The notes beneath the pieces are model-generated. The model saw only the letters and a list, made by a program, of their open reading frames with translations, searched no databases and was not told the origin of the DNA. 23,920 bases of DNA, from assembly GCA_012974475.1 (NCBI GenBank), contig JAAXQD010000159.1, positions 1 to 23,920 on the forward strand, written 5' to 3'. Positions 14,352 to 22,684 of this stretch are shown piece by piece; positions within the stretch are counted from its first letter, which is position 1, and every line of letters starts with the position of its first letter. Made by a program: the position numbers and the translations under genes. This DNA comes from Desulfobacterales bacterium. Its GTDB lineage: Bacteria; Desulfobacterota; Desulfobacteria; Desulfobacterales; UBA11574.

Positions 14352-15176
14352 ATGCTTAAGAAAATCATATCCAGCGGACAAACCGAAGCAGAGCTGGCGG
14401 CGCTCGATGCCGCCATAAAACTTGAGGTCCCACATGGAGGTTGGATTCCAAAAAGAAAATTGACTGAAACCGGCGCGCTTCCAGCAAAGTACAGACTTCA
14501 AGAAATGCCCACCTACACGTATTCTGAATGTATTGAACAGAATGTGATCGACTCGAAAGGCACCCTGATACTTTCATGCGGAAAACCGACCGGCAATCTG
14601 GATTTTGCCAGAGAAATGACCTTGAAGCACAGACATCAACTGCTCGGTATCGATCTCGATCTAACAAATTTTATTGAGGCCGCCTCCCTTGTTCATGATT
14701 GGATTCAATTGAGGCGCATCGATGCGTTGTACGTGACCGGATCCGGTGCAGCCGTAAATCCCGATGTAGGGAATCACACAACTTTTATCGTTGAGAGTGC
14801 AATATTATTGGGTCTAATGAATGCCGCCCCGGGTTCTCAGATTGTCCATGATTCAACAGAAGAAACATCCGGCAAATCCTTTGACATGCCCAAAACTTTG
14901 AACGAAGCTGTCGATCAAATAATTTTAGAAATGTCGTTGAAAGACCGGGTAAAATTAGCGAACCTCAAAAGAGAGGATATGGAACCCTTTGGCGTGACGT
15001 TCAAAATTTTTATTCAGAATCGGTTGTTTCAAAAAGGAGCGAATAGAGACCTGATCAAATCCTGTATCGCTGTTTCGTGGAACGATGACCTCAACGAAAG
15101 CGGGGCGGCCTTTGTGATCATAGAGAAGTTGTGGGAAAGATTAAAAGAAACGCATAAATTAAAAATTGTTAAATAA
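14352..15176 (+). CDS. SLOG (cpYpsA, 'molybdenum carrier') domain fused to DUF6794
   Basis: The 274-aa protein has two parts. Residues 1-155 match the putative molybdenum-carrier/YpsA-like SLOG nucleotide-binding family (PHGGWIPKRKLTETGALP, EQNVIDSKGTLILS). Residues about 178-274 match DUF6794 (PKTLNEAVDQIILEMSLKD ... VIIEKLWERLKETHKLKIVK). This fusion occurs in Desulfobacterota as I recall it. Odd: the N-terminal loop, normally SGGQTG-x-D-R, reads SSGQTEAELA, and other family residues are also changed. Nucleotide binding may therefore be lost, and the gene may be a decaying paralogue. The frame is still intact. Homology favours ATG 14352, but it lacks a ribosome site; ATG 14301 is the alternative. 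Confidence 0.75.
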   Translation: MLKKIISSGQTEAELAALDAAIKLEVPHGGWIPKRKLTETGALPAKYRLQEMPTYTYSECIEQNVIDSKGTLILSCGKPTGNLDFAREMTLKHRHQLLGIDLDLTNFIEAASLVHDWIQLRRIDALYVTGSGAAVNPDVGNHTTFIVESAILLGLMNAAPGSQIVHDSTEETSGKSFDMPKTLNEAVDQIILEMSLKDRVKLANLKREDMEPFGVTFKIFIQNRLFQKGANRDLIKSCIAVSWNDDLNESGAAFVIIEKLWERLKETHKLKIVK

Positions 15177-15344
15177 ATGAGGGTCGAGGTTTATCCGCCT
15201 CTGGTGAGACTGCACGGTTTGGAAAAAAAATATCCGTCTAGGGATTTAACACATAAAAACACCCCGGCTCCTGATATAAATAAGTGTCAACGTCCTGTTC
15301 GTAGCCGGCGGGCGCTTTAATACCGGATTCGGAGGATTTCCACC

Positions 15345-15776
15345 ATGGGAAACAAGGATATTGAACTCGGGAAAAATGAAGTTCGTGCCTTTCTATTTGA
15401 AATAATCGACAGAATGTCCGAATCAGAAATGCGGCAGCTTTTAAATGAGTTAGAAGAAAGACAAAACAGGGAACGTAGATCGTGTCGTCGAAAAGATTTT
15501 CCAACAATGGTCGATTATAATGTGGCGGATCGATATTATCGGGACTTTATTCAAAACATCAGCGAGCGGGGCGTGTTCATCAAAACCACTGAAACCTTTT
15601 CGGAAGGTCAAGAAACGTTAATGACCTTCATGTCTCCGGATTATCAAAAACCCTTTAAGATCAAGGGGGAAATTGTTCGTCTCCACCCGGATGGCGTGGG
15701 TGTGAAGTTCAAAATAGAAAGTGCGGCGCTGGGGACGGGGTTAAAAAGCTTAATAAAAATGATCCAGAGCGACTAG
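15345..15776 (+). CDS. PilZ-domain c-di-GMP-binding protein
   Basis: The 143-aa protein has a helical N-terminal segment (1-43) and a PilZ domain. The c-di-GMP motifs are present: an RxxxR arginine cluster at 44-49 (RRSCRR) and N71-x-S73-x-x-G76 (QNISERGVFI). Binding the second messenger should switch an associated output such as motility, attachment or secretion. There is no catalytic domain or membrane segment, so it acts through a partner not visible here. The ATG at 15345 has GGAGG nine bases upstream. It stands 168 bp after the SLOG gene on the same strand. Confidence 0.85.
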   Translation: MGNKDIELGKNEVRAFLFEIIDRMSESEMRQLLNELEERQNRERRSCRRKDFPTMVDYNVADRYYRDFIQNISERGVFIKTTETFSEGQETLMTFMSPDYQKPFKIKGEIVRLHPDGVGVKFKIESAALGTGLKSLIKMIQSD

Positions 15777-16013
15777 GAAGCCGTTGCTCACGTTTCTGCT
15801 TTATCTTTCCATTCTTCCGCTTTTGAATCCCCAAAAATAATTATTATAAATGCTTATTTCAGTTTTTCATTTTGTTTGCGATCAATTCGGATCAAAAAGT
15901 ATCCTGAGTGTCCGTTGGCTAGACGCCGTCGGAATCCATCCGTACCTTTTGGTCAAAAATCTTCAAGCCTCTCTGCTATGAGTGGTAAATAACGATAAAG
16001 GGGGGTCTATATC

Positions 16014-17315
16014 GTGACGGATATCTTCATATGGGCACGTTTCGTTTTGCTGGCCGCCAGCGCACTGCTGCTGATCTGGGCCCTGATAAGGTTGAAATCG
16101 AACGGGAGTTCCGGGATGGACCAGGCAATTCGAGAGGAGTTCCGTTCTGCTCGCGAAGAATCAGCTCAAGGAGCGAGAAATCTCAGGGAGGAAGTCTCTG
16201 CGGGTCAGAAGTCTTCGATGGATACGATGGTAAAGACCATCGGTGAAATGCGCAGGTCACAAAGCGATCAACTGGGATCCATTGCCCGGCGAATTCAGGA
16301 AATGACGGCGTCGAATACATCGGGGCTCGAGACCCTTCGAAGCACCATCGATGCACAATTAAAGCACCTTCAGGAGAGTAACGAAAAGAAACTCGATCAG
16401 ATGCGGGAAACCGTTGATGAAAAATTGCAAAGTACCCTCGAAAAGCGGCTTGGCGAGTCCTTCAAGCTTGTAAGCGAGCGCCTTGAGGCTGTCCAGCACG
16501 GGCTGGGTGAGATGCAGAATCTTGCCACAGGGGTGGGTGATCTAAAGCGGATGCTCACGAATGTGAAAGCGCGTGGAACTTGGGGAGAAGTCCAGCTCAG
16601 TGCGCTTTTGGAGCAAGTCTTGACACCGGATCAATACGGAAAAAATGTGAATATCAAAGACGGGTCCCAGGAGAGTGTCGAATACGCCATCCGTCTCCCC
16701 GGGGGTGACGATGAACCTGAATCTTGTGTCTGGATGCCCATCGACTCAAAGTTTCCCCAGGAAGACTACTTGAGACTGGTGGAGTCTGCGGACGCAGCCG
16801 ACGCAGACGGCGTGCAGAAAGCTACTGCAGCCCTCATCCGTTCCATACACAATTCAGCCAAAGAGATCCGCGATAAGTATATCGACCCGCCAAAAACGAC
16901 CGATTTTGCAATCATGTTTCTCCCAACCGAAGGCCTTTACGCAGAGGTCCTTCGACAACCGGGCCAGGTGGAGAAGATTCAACAGGATTATCGAATTGTG
17001 ATTGCCGGACCCACCACCCTGTCGGCGATTTTGAACAGTCTGCGGGTCGGTTTTCGTACATTGGCCATAGAGAAGCGGTCCAGTGAGGTTTGGAAGGTTC
17101 TGGCGGCCGTAAAGACGGAATTTGGAAAATTCGGGGACATCCTGGGCAAGGTAAAGAAGCAGTTGAAAACAGCTTCTAATACCATAGATCAGACCAAGGT
17201 GCGAACCCGAGCCATGGAGCGTAAATTGCGTGCGGTGGAGGAACTCCCGGCAGAAGGGACAACAGAAGTCCTTGAATTGTCCGACACTGGAATCGAAGAT
17301 ACGGCAATGGAGTGA
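16014..17315 (+). CDS. rmuC: DNA recombination protein RmuC
   Basis: The 433-aa protein has one N-terminal membrane helix (about residues 4-27), a long coiled coil (about 30-170) and the RmuC domain (about 170-400). Key matches are LKRMLTNVKARGTWGEVQL, WMPIDSKFPQEDYLRL, FAIMFLPTEGLYAEVLR and IVIAGPTTLSAILNSLRVGF. RmuC is a predicted membrane-anchored nuclease that limits rearrangement at short inverted repeats. This may matter in a region as rich in such repeats as this one, but that link is only a thought. The start is GTG 16014 with AAAGGGGGG upstream. A short stem CCC-AATC-GGG with a T-run follows the stop at 17319-17340. Confidence 0.93.
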   Translation: MTDIFIWARFVLLAASALLLIWALIRLKSNGSSGMDQAIREEFRSAREESAQGARNLREEVSAGQKSSMDTMVKTIGEMRRSQSDQLGSIARRIQEMTASNTSGLETLRSTIDAQLKHLQESNEKKLDQMRETVDEKLQSTLEKRLGESFKLVSERLEAVQHGLGEMQNLATGVGDLKRMLTNVKARGTWGEVQLSALLEQVLTPDQYGKNVNIKDGSQESVEYAIRLPGGDDEPESCVWMPIDSKFPQEDYLRLVESADAADADGVQKATAALIRSIHNSAKEIRDKYIDPPKTTDFAIMFLPTEGLYAEVLRQPGQVEKIQQDYRIVIAGPTTLSAILNSLRVGFRTLAIEKRSSEVWKVLAAVKTEFGKFGDILGKVKKQLKTASNTIDQTKVRTRAMERKLRAVEELPAEGTTEVLELSDTGIEDTAME

Positions 17316-17350
17316 ATTCGCCCAATCGGGTTTTTATTTTTGGGTATAAA

Positions 17351-17548
17351 TCAATGCGATAAGGATTTGTGAATTATAATTACCAACGGGGCAGCGATAC
17401 TGAAGATAAACAACAGTCCTTCATATGAAGTCCAGGCTTCGTAACGACTCTCTCCCTTTTTGCGAACATTTGCGTATTTAGAAAGAAAACCCAGTCCCAT
17501 CACCAGCCAGAACGTCAGCAGCCCTACCACAATTGTCGGTGTGTTCAT
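17351..17548 (-). CDS. Small two-helix membrane protein
   Basis: The 65-aa product has two hydrophobic stretches (about 6-25, IVVGLLTFWLVMGLGFL, and 44-61, GLLFIFSIAAPLVIIIH) around a basic, polar loop NVRKKGESRYEAW. It is probably an inner-membrane hairpin with both ends on one side. No family is recognised. The ATG at 17548 has only a weak GGGG upstream. It converges on rmuC with a 35-bp gap. Confidence 0.55.
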   Translation of the reverse strand: MNTPTIVVGLLTFWLVMGLGFLSKYANVRKKGESRYEAWTSYEGLLFIFSIAAPLVIIIHKSLSH

Positions 17549-17948
17549 CGTTTAAATTAACCCCGTTTTTTTCCATTGAAGATGTGGTATTTCGGTTCGC
17601 CATTTTAACCCGAAACTTTCATGCAGAACCCAACACAAAGGCATCATGAGAAATTCGAAACAACAGGTTATAAATCAGCCCCGCGAGTGTATTCACTGCG
17701 GCTTGCCGAGTGAAATCTTCAATTTTAAATGAACGATAATATAGAATCGAAGTGTTTTCAAGGACTTTATGGACCGATCATTTAATTGAACGTCCCATAA
17801 GAAAGATCCTGTTCGGGGTGCATAAAGTTCAACTCCATGTTGAAATTTGCCTGGGAACAATGTTACTCTAAACAGGATAAACCGTGAGAATGGTCTCTGA
17901 AAAAACCTTCTCATCTGCTAAATATGTTCGATTCAAAGAAGGTAAAGA
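17549..17948. other. 400-bp gap with one possible microprotein
   Basis: No normal gene is visible. The only item of note is the 28-codon CxxC frame at 17646-17732. The rest is AT-rich and shows no clear promoter, terminator or repeat. Confidence 0.5.
17646..17732 (+). CDS. Possible 28-aa CxxC microprotein
   Basis: ATG 17646 has AAAGG upstream at close spacing and opens a 28-codon frame containing RECIHCGLPSE, with a single CxxCG knuckle. It could be a tiny zinc-binding peptide or a remnant of a larger zinc-finger gene. There is no other support. Confidence 0.25.
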   Translation: MRNSKQQVINQPRECIHCGLPSEIFNFK

Positions 17949-18374
17949 ATGATATCCACCCATCTGTCTTTGTCTTATCTTTTTCGTGTTCCGCCTGAAA
18001 AACAAAACATTGAAATGATCGAAAGTTTTGTTGAAGACGAGACTAAAGAGGACGTATTGGATCCCGAAGCCTATGTCCGTTGCCGCCAATGCCATAATAT
18101 CATAACACACCTTGCCGAGCGAACCACCGTCCAGGGCTCGCACCAGCATACCTTTGCCAACCCCCATGGAATTGTTTTTGAGATCGGGTGTTTTAGAACT
18201 GCCAAAGGGTGCGGTTATGCGGGTCCTTCTTCGGATGAGTTTAGCTGGTTTCCGGGCTATCGCTGGCAAATTGCCGTTTGCCTCCGGTGTTTGATGCATC
18301 TTGGATGGCTGTTCGGTTCGCCGGACGCGGACAGTTTTCACGGGTTGATCCTCGATCGCATCCTCACCCGGTAG
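17949..18374 (+). CDS. CULT-domain (cereblon-like) protein
   Basis: The 141-aa protein is almost entirely a CULT domain, the fold of the ligand-binding domain of eukaryotic cereblon and of small bacterial homologues such as MsCI4. The zinc site is C45-x2-C48 with C111-x2-C114. The aromatic cage is complete: W100 and W106 in SWFPGYRW and W120 in HLGW. The W-W-W spacings (6 and 14) and the W106-to-C111 spacing (5) equal those of human cereblon. That cage binds glutarimide/succinimide-like rings, including thalidomide and cyclised C-terminal Asn/Gln. The bacterial role is unknown. ATG 17949 has GAAGG upstream. It converges on the kinase-like gene with an 11-bp gap. Confidence 0.88.
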   Translation: MISTHLSLSYLFRVPPEKQNIEMIESFVEDETKEDVLDPEAYVRCRQCHNIITHLAERTTVQGSHQHTFANPHGIVFEIGCFRTAKGCGYAGPSSDEFSWFPGYRWQIAVCLRCLMHLGWLFGSPDADSFHGLILDRILTR

Positions 18375-18385
18375 ATTTCATCGGG

Positions 18386-19069
18386 TTAAGTTCTGCTCAA
18401 ATGACCCAGGGTTCCAATGACGGCATTAACGGCGTCGTCGACACTCAAGTCCTCGGTGTTGATGATAACGTCATAATTCAGGGGATTCTGGATGTCCTCG
18501 TTGAAGTATTTTTTTATAAACGCCTTGCGATCCGATTCCGTTTTCAAAATCCTGGATCTGGCTTCGGCAGCGGCCGTCCCGAACGCCTGGGATACATTTC
18601 GGATTCGCGTTTCCAGGGGGGAAATTACTCGGAGACTGATTCTTTTTTCAGGCGGCAGAACAAAATTGGCGCCTCTCCCGACGATAACGGCCCGGCCATG
18701 TTTGCCGATGGTGCCGATGATCTTCATGAGATGCTGGAGATACCGGTCCGGCCACAGGTGCCGCTTGTCTACCAGGGACGATATCCACTCTTCGAGGACG
18801 GACGCTCCTTTTTCGTCGAGGGTTTCCAGGAGGCGGACGCTGACGTGGGCATTTTCCGCCATTTGGTGGATGAATTCCTGATAAAACAGATCGAATTGAA
18901 GCTGTTGGGAAAGACGTTCGCCCAGTATGTTTCCACCACTTCCAGGTTCTCTGGAGATGGTAATCACAGAAATGCGTTCATCGGCTTTTTTCTCTTCCGT
19001 TTGTATAATCTGCCATCTTCGCACCTGTTCTTCTATGATCTGTTCGATGGACCGTGTTTTAGGTTTCAT
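18386..19069 (-). CDS. Cytidylate kinase-like protein
   Basis: The 227-aa protein belongs to the cytidylate-kinase-like family (P-loop NMP-kinase fold). The phosphate-binding loop is SREPGSGGNILGERL (39-53), without the usual GK[ST] lysine. VGRGANFVL (130-138) and the late YDVIINTEDLS (199-209) follow the family pattern. An N-terminal helical extension (1-33) is typical of this group in sulfate reducers. It is not the housekeeping cmk, and its substrate is not established. The ATG at 19069 has AAGGAGG upstream. It is monocistronic as far as can be seen. Confidence 0.85.
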   Translation of the reverse strand: MKPKTRSIEQIIEEQVRRWQIIQTEEKKADERISVITISREPGSGGNILGERLSQQLQFDLFYQEFIHQMAENAHVSVRLLETLDEKGASVLEEWISSLVDKRHLWPDRYLQHLMKIIGTIGKHGRAVIVGRGANFVLPPEKRISLRVISPLETRIRNVSQAFGTAAAEARSRILKTESDRKAFIKKYFNEDIQNPLNYDVIINTEDLSVDDAVNAVIGTLGHLSRT

Positions 19070-19174
19070 GATCCCTCCTTTCTAAGCGCCCACCCCATCA
19101 TGCACAATTATGATATCGGTCTCTCAACAACAGGTCAAGAAAAGAAAAAGGCCGAAAATCCGGGCGAGTTCCCT

Positions 19175-19203
19175 TTGACATGAGAACGGCTTTATCTTAT
19201 ATT
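19175..19203 (+). promoter_or_regulatory. Near-consensus promoter upstream of uspA
   Basis: TTGACA (19175-19180), a 17-base spacer and TATATT (19198-19203). It implies a leader of about 225 bases before the UspA start at 19435. The TTGACATG octamer also occurs in the promoters at 12996 and 14004. Confidence 0.7.
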
Positions 19204-19434
19204 AATTAAAATGATCTTATTATGATGGCTTAAACTTCGGGGATTGAACAGTGCAGGCGCATTATAGGCAAGCTTGTCGAAGATCCCGTTTCCATTCATT
19301 TGGCAAGTGCTACGGGTGTAAGTTCGTGGGAATCGACTTCACCGGGGGGCATCCGCGACTTTCGCTCAATTTGGGGTGTAAATTTGTCAACACTCTTCAT
19401 GAGAAATCCGGGCAAAAGAAAGGAGGGTTGTGCC

Positions 19435-20343
19435 ATGAGAGTTGAAATAAAAAAAATTTTTTGTGCCACCGACATTTCAGACTTTTCCAACCATTCTATC
19501 TCTTGGGGTATTGCACTAGCCCAAGAGTTCGGAGCCAAGCTATATGTCTGCCACGTGGTCGACTTCCCCACCAGCATCACATACGGAGATGGGCCCATAT
19601 TCTTTATGGATCAGCAGGACCTTGCCATCGGTAACGCGCATAGGGAGCTTCAACAGTTAATTGGCGAGGCTCAGATTGAGTGGGAGCCTCTGGTTACCAT
19701 CGGTCATGCCGCCGATGAAATATCCCGTCTGGCGGAGGAAAAGGGTGCAGATCTCGCCATTTCAGCCACCCACGGCAGATCCGGTCTCAAACGACTGGTT
19801 CTCGGTTCGGTGACCGAACGTCTCATGCGCACGCTTCACTGTCCCTTGCTGATCGTTCGCGGTCCGGAGCATAATTTAAATATCCTTTCGGATCAAAAGA
19901 TAAGCTTTCCAAAGATTCTGGTGGGTTGTGATTTCTCTGAGGATTCTATTCTGGCATTTCAACACGGACTCAGCCTGGCTCAGGAGTTTCAATCCGAACT
20001 GCATCTGGTCCACGTGAAAGAGCCGTCTGTATATGTGGACTGGCTCAAGACGTCTGTGGAATATGAAAAAGATATTGAAGATGAGCTGCAGATACGGATC
20101 AAAGACAGGCTTAAAAAAATGGTCCCCCAAGAAGCCTGTAACTGGTGCATCCCGGAAACCGCACTTCTGGAGGGTCAGCCACCTGAGGAACTGATCCGCT
20201 ATGCCAAGGAAAATGAAGTCGCTTTGATTGTTCTAGGTGTCCGGGGGCAAGGTCTTGTGGAGAAACTGTTTGTGGGGTCCACGACGGATCGCGTTGCACG
20301 TCAGACGCCGTGTCCGGTTCTCTCCGTGTGTCCGAAAGGTTAG
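19435..20343 (+). CDS. Tandem universal stress protein (two Usp domains)
   Basis: The 302-aa cytosolic protein carries two UspA domains (about 1-145 and 158-302). Each has the ATP-binding signature G-x2-G-x9-G-S/T: GRSGLKRLVLGSVTERL in the first and GQGLVEKLFVGSTTDRV in the second. Both begin with the family's IKKIFCATDIS / FPKILVGCDFS strand. Tandem Usp proteins bind ATP or AMP and support survival under stress or energy limitation. I choose ATG 19435, since AAGGAGG lies just upstream; the open frame reaches 19300 but has no homology or ribosome site there. It is monocistronic, behind the strong promoter at 19175. Confidence 0.93.
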   Translation: MRVEIKKIFCATDISDFSNHSISWGIALAQEFGAKLYVCHVVDFPTSITYGDGPIFFMDQQDLAIGNAHRELQQLIGEAQIEWEPLVTIGHAADEISRLAEEKGADLAISATHGRSGLKRLVLGSVTERLMRTLHCPLLIVRGPEHNLNILSDQKISFPKILVGCDFSEDSILAFQHGLSLAQEFQSELHLVHVKEPSVYVDWLKTSVEYEKDIEDELQIRIKDRLKKMVPQEACNWCIPETALLEGQPPEELIRYAKENEVALIVLGVRGQGLVEKLFVGSTTDRVARQTPCPVLSVCPKG

Positions 20344-20766
20344 CACACACATTCTTAAAACCTAAACTGAGCGTTTCAAATAGTGACAGGAATATAAAAA
20401 ATTAATAATTATAGATAAATAGACATTGCTAAAATAGCTAATAAGTCTCATCCAATAGTTGAATGTATTTATGCAAAAAATTGTCACCATTTGAAACCCT
20501 TCGGGATTGCCGATTTTACCGAATCTGCTTCGTTATGAGACATTTGCAGTAGCAGACTACGGCTGCATGTCTCACGCCTTGCATCTCCGGCAAACTCGAC
20601 AATCGCTCAATTTAGGTAAAAACAATGACGTGGTTTGCCGGATATTTCAAAAGTTCTCAATGGCGCCGGGTGGATTCAAAAGATTCGATGACGCAGAAAA
20701 TTCGTCAACGACAATAGGAATAAGAGCATCTGGACTGCCAGCACATTTTTCTTCTACGGAGGCATT
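20344..20766. other. Intergenic region with three inverted repeats
   Basis: This 423-bp gap has no credible gene. It holds GTTTCAAATAGTGACA (20373-20388) against TGTCACCATTTGAAAC (20482-20497), 15 of 16 paired and AT-rich between; TGAGACATTTGCAG (20536-20549) against CTGCATGTCTCA (20563-20574); and TCCGGCAAAC (20586-20595) against GTTTGCCGGA (20633-20642), perfect over 10 bp. They may be MITE remnants or a structured leader for the aminotransferase. Confidence 0.6.
20373..20497. repeat. 125-bp AT-rich element with 16-bp terminal inverted repeats
   Basis: The two ends pair at 15 of 16 positions. The interior is very AT-rich and has no open frame. Size and form fit a miniature inverted-repeat element, but there is no second copy in the window and no clear target duplication. 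Confidence 0.45.
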
Positions 20767-22095
20767 ATGATAAAAACACCGCTGATCCAGGAGCCCCTGC
20801 CCGGCCCAAAAGCACGCAAACTGATCGATCAGGATCGGAAATACGTCTCTCCTTCCTATACGCGTTATTATCCTCTGGTGGTTGAAAAAGCCAAGGGCCT
20901 TTGGGTCCACGACGTGGACGGCAATATATTTCTGGATTTTACCGCCGGCATCGCTGTTTGCGCCACGGGGCATTGTCATCCCCGGGTGGTCAAGGCTGTC
21001 AAAGAGCAGGCCGACCGCCTGTTGCACATGTCCGGGACCGATTTTTACTACAGAGCCCAGATTGCCCTTGCAAAAAAGCTTTCGAGCCTAACTCCGGGAA
21101 AAGGCGGAAAAAAGGTTTTTTTTGGGAACTCCGGCGCAGAAGCCGTTGAGGCCGCATTCAAACTGGCCCGATGGCATACGCGGCGTGAATTGAATCTGGC
21201 CTTTTACGGGGCTTTTCATGGGCGGACAATGGGGGCACTGTCCCTTACGGCCAGTAGGATCATCCAGAAAAAACACTACAACCCGTTGGTTCCGGGAATC
21301 ACGCATATCCCCTATGCCTATTGCTATCGGTGCCCCTATAATCTCAAATATCCCGAGTGCGAACTGGGATGTGTCCAATGGGTTGAAGATACTCTTTTCC
21401 GGACAACCATACCCCCCGAAGAGGTTGCCGCCATTTTCGTGGAGCCGATCCAGGGAGAAGGGGGGTATATCGTGCCGCCACCTGAATTCCATAAGAAAAT
21501 GAATGATTTAGCGAAAAAATACGGCATCCTTTATGTGGCCGACGAAGTTCAGTCGGGCATGGGGCGCACGGGAAAAATGTTTGCAATGGAACATTTTGAC
21601 GTGGATCCGGACCTCACCGCTCTGGCCAAAGGGATCGCTTCGGGCATGCCGTTGGGGGCATTGATCGCAGGGACTGAGATTATGGATTGGGAAGCCGGCT
21701 CTCATGCGTCCACCTTCGGCGGCAATCCTGTTTCATGCCGGGCGGCGCTGGCGACCATTGAACTGCTGGAAGAAGGACTTATGAAAAATGCTGCCGATCA
21801 GGGGGACTATCTTATGGCAGGGCTCCGGGAACTGCAGCAATCGTACGAATGCATGGGCGATGTCAGGGGCAAAGGGCTGATGGTGGGGGTGGAGTTCGTC
21901 AAAGACCGTGAAACCAAAGAACCTGCCAGAACATGGCGGGACGAAATTATTCAAAACGCTTTTCACAAAGGGCTGCTGCTGTTAGGGTGCGGTGAAAACA
22001 CCATTCGATTTTCTCCCCCCCTGACGGTAACAACCGGAGAGATCGATACCTGTCTGTCCATATTCGATAATGCTGTAAGGGAGATAGCGGGATGA
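20767..22095 (+). CDS. Class-III PLP aminotransferase (GABA/acetylornithine family)
   Basis: The 442-aa enzyme is a fold-type I, class-III aminotransferase using pyridoxal phosphate. It carries the FGNSGAEAVEAAFKLAR phosphate-binding motif (119-135), AFHGRTMGALSLT (149-161), EPIQGEGG (226-233), D259 in VADEVQSG, and Schiff-base lysine K288 in ALAKGIASG. A four-cysteine insert (C186-x2-C189-x8-C198-x3-C202) is shared with the archaeal-type branch, which includes broad 4-aminobutyrate/ornithine aminotransferases and some amino-acid racemases, so the substrate cannot be fixed. The ATG at 20767 has GGAGG four bases upstream. It converges on the next gene with a 3-bp gap. Confidence 0.9.
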   Translation: MIKTPLIQEPLPGPKARKLIDQDRKYVSPSYTRYYPLVVEKAKGLWVHDVDGNIFLDFTAGIAVCATGHCHPRVVKAVKEQADRLLHMSGTDFYYRAQIALAKKLSSLTPGKGGKKVFFGNSGAEAVEAAFKLARWHTRRELNLAFYGAFHGRTMGALSLTASRIIQKKHYNPLVPGITHIPYAYCYRCPYNLKYPECELGCVQWVEDTLFRTTIPPEEVAAIFVEPIQGEGGYIVPPPEFHKKMNDLAKKYGILYVADEVQSGMGRTGKMFAMEHFDVDPDLTALAKGIASGMPLGALIAGTEIMDWEAGSHASTFGGNPVSCRAALATIELLEEGLMKNAADQGDYLMAGLRELQQSYECMGDVRGKGLMVGVEFVKDRETKEPARTWRDEIIQNAFHKGLLLLGCGENTIRFSPPLTVTTGEIDTCLSIFDNAVREIAG

Positions 22096-22098
22096 GGG

Positions 22099-22347
22099 TT
22101 ATTCGGATGTCGAGTTGGAAGGGGCTTCCGCCCGATTGTAGAACGCCAGGTCCCAATTCTCTACTTCCGGATCATGGCGAAGAATGTAAACGGCATTGTC
22201 ATCTCCATGAACTTTGAAGTATCGGTGATTGGGTGACAACCATTGATCTTGAACGTCTTTGACCTCAATTTTTCTATTTCCAATAAAGATTCTCCGGGGA
22301 GTTTCTTCTCCTCGATACCCGGCATAGCATTCCACTCGAATTTTCAT
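22099..22347 (-). CDS. Small conserved protein of unknown function
   Basis: The 82-aa product (MKIRVECYAGYRGEETPRRI ... HRYFKVHGDDNAVYILRHDPE ... WDLAFY) fits a short, all-beta conserved family seen in many bacteria, as I recall. No function is known to me. I choose ATG 22347 because GGGAG lies at good spacing before it; an ATG at 22368 adds seven residues. The stop lies 3 bp from the aminotransferase stop. Confidence 0.7.
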   Translation of the reverse strand: MKIRVECYAGYRGEETPRRIFIGNRKIEVKDVQDQWLSPNHRYFKVHGDDNAVYILRHDPEVENWDLAFYNRAEAPSNSTSE

Positions 22348-22684
22348 CCTGTGCTCCCAACGGGCCAATAGTTTTGAATTATGTGTAATTTGTAAACTTA
22401 TGTCTTTCTTTCAAGACAGTAAAGCTATTTTTGTGGATGGATTCATTTTATTCTGTTTTTTTAATAGCCCATCCGTATATTTTGAAAAATTTCTGTTCCA
22501 TTACGGCCATGACGCGGTTAACCCTAACCCTGCAAAAACAGCAGGGGGGGATTGCAAAAAAATATAACATTATTATCGGGTTGTTTCCGATCTATCGGGC
22601 GTTGCTGATAAGCACTGCACCTGGATTAAAAATTATGAAAAATCGATCGCTTGTTTAAACAGCGTCAGGGTCGACGCATCAATT
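22348..22684. other. AT-rich intergenic region before the MFS gene
   Basis: This 337-bp gap separates divergent genes. I see no convincing promoter, terminator or repeat in it. Confidence 0.5.

Noticed and set aside
18278..19183. 301-aa open frame on the plus strand
   Set aside because: It is the complement of the cytidylate-kinase-like gene, which has a ribosome site and family motifs; this frame has neither.
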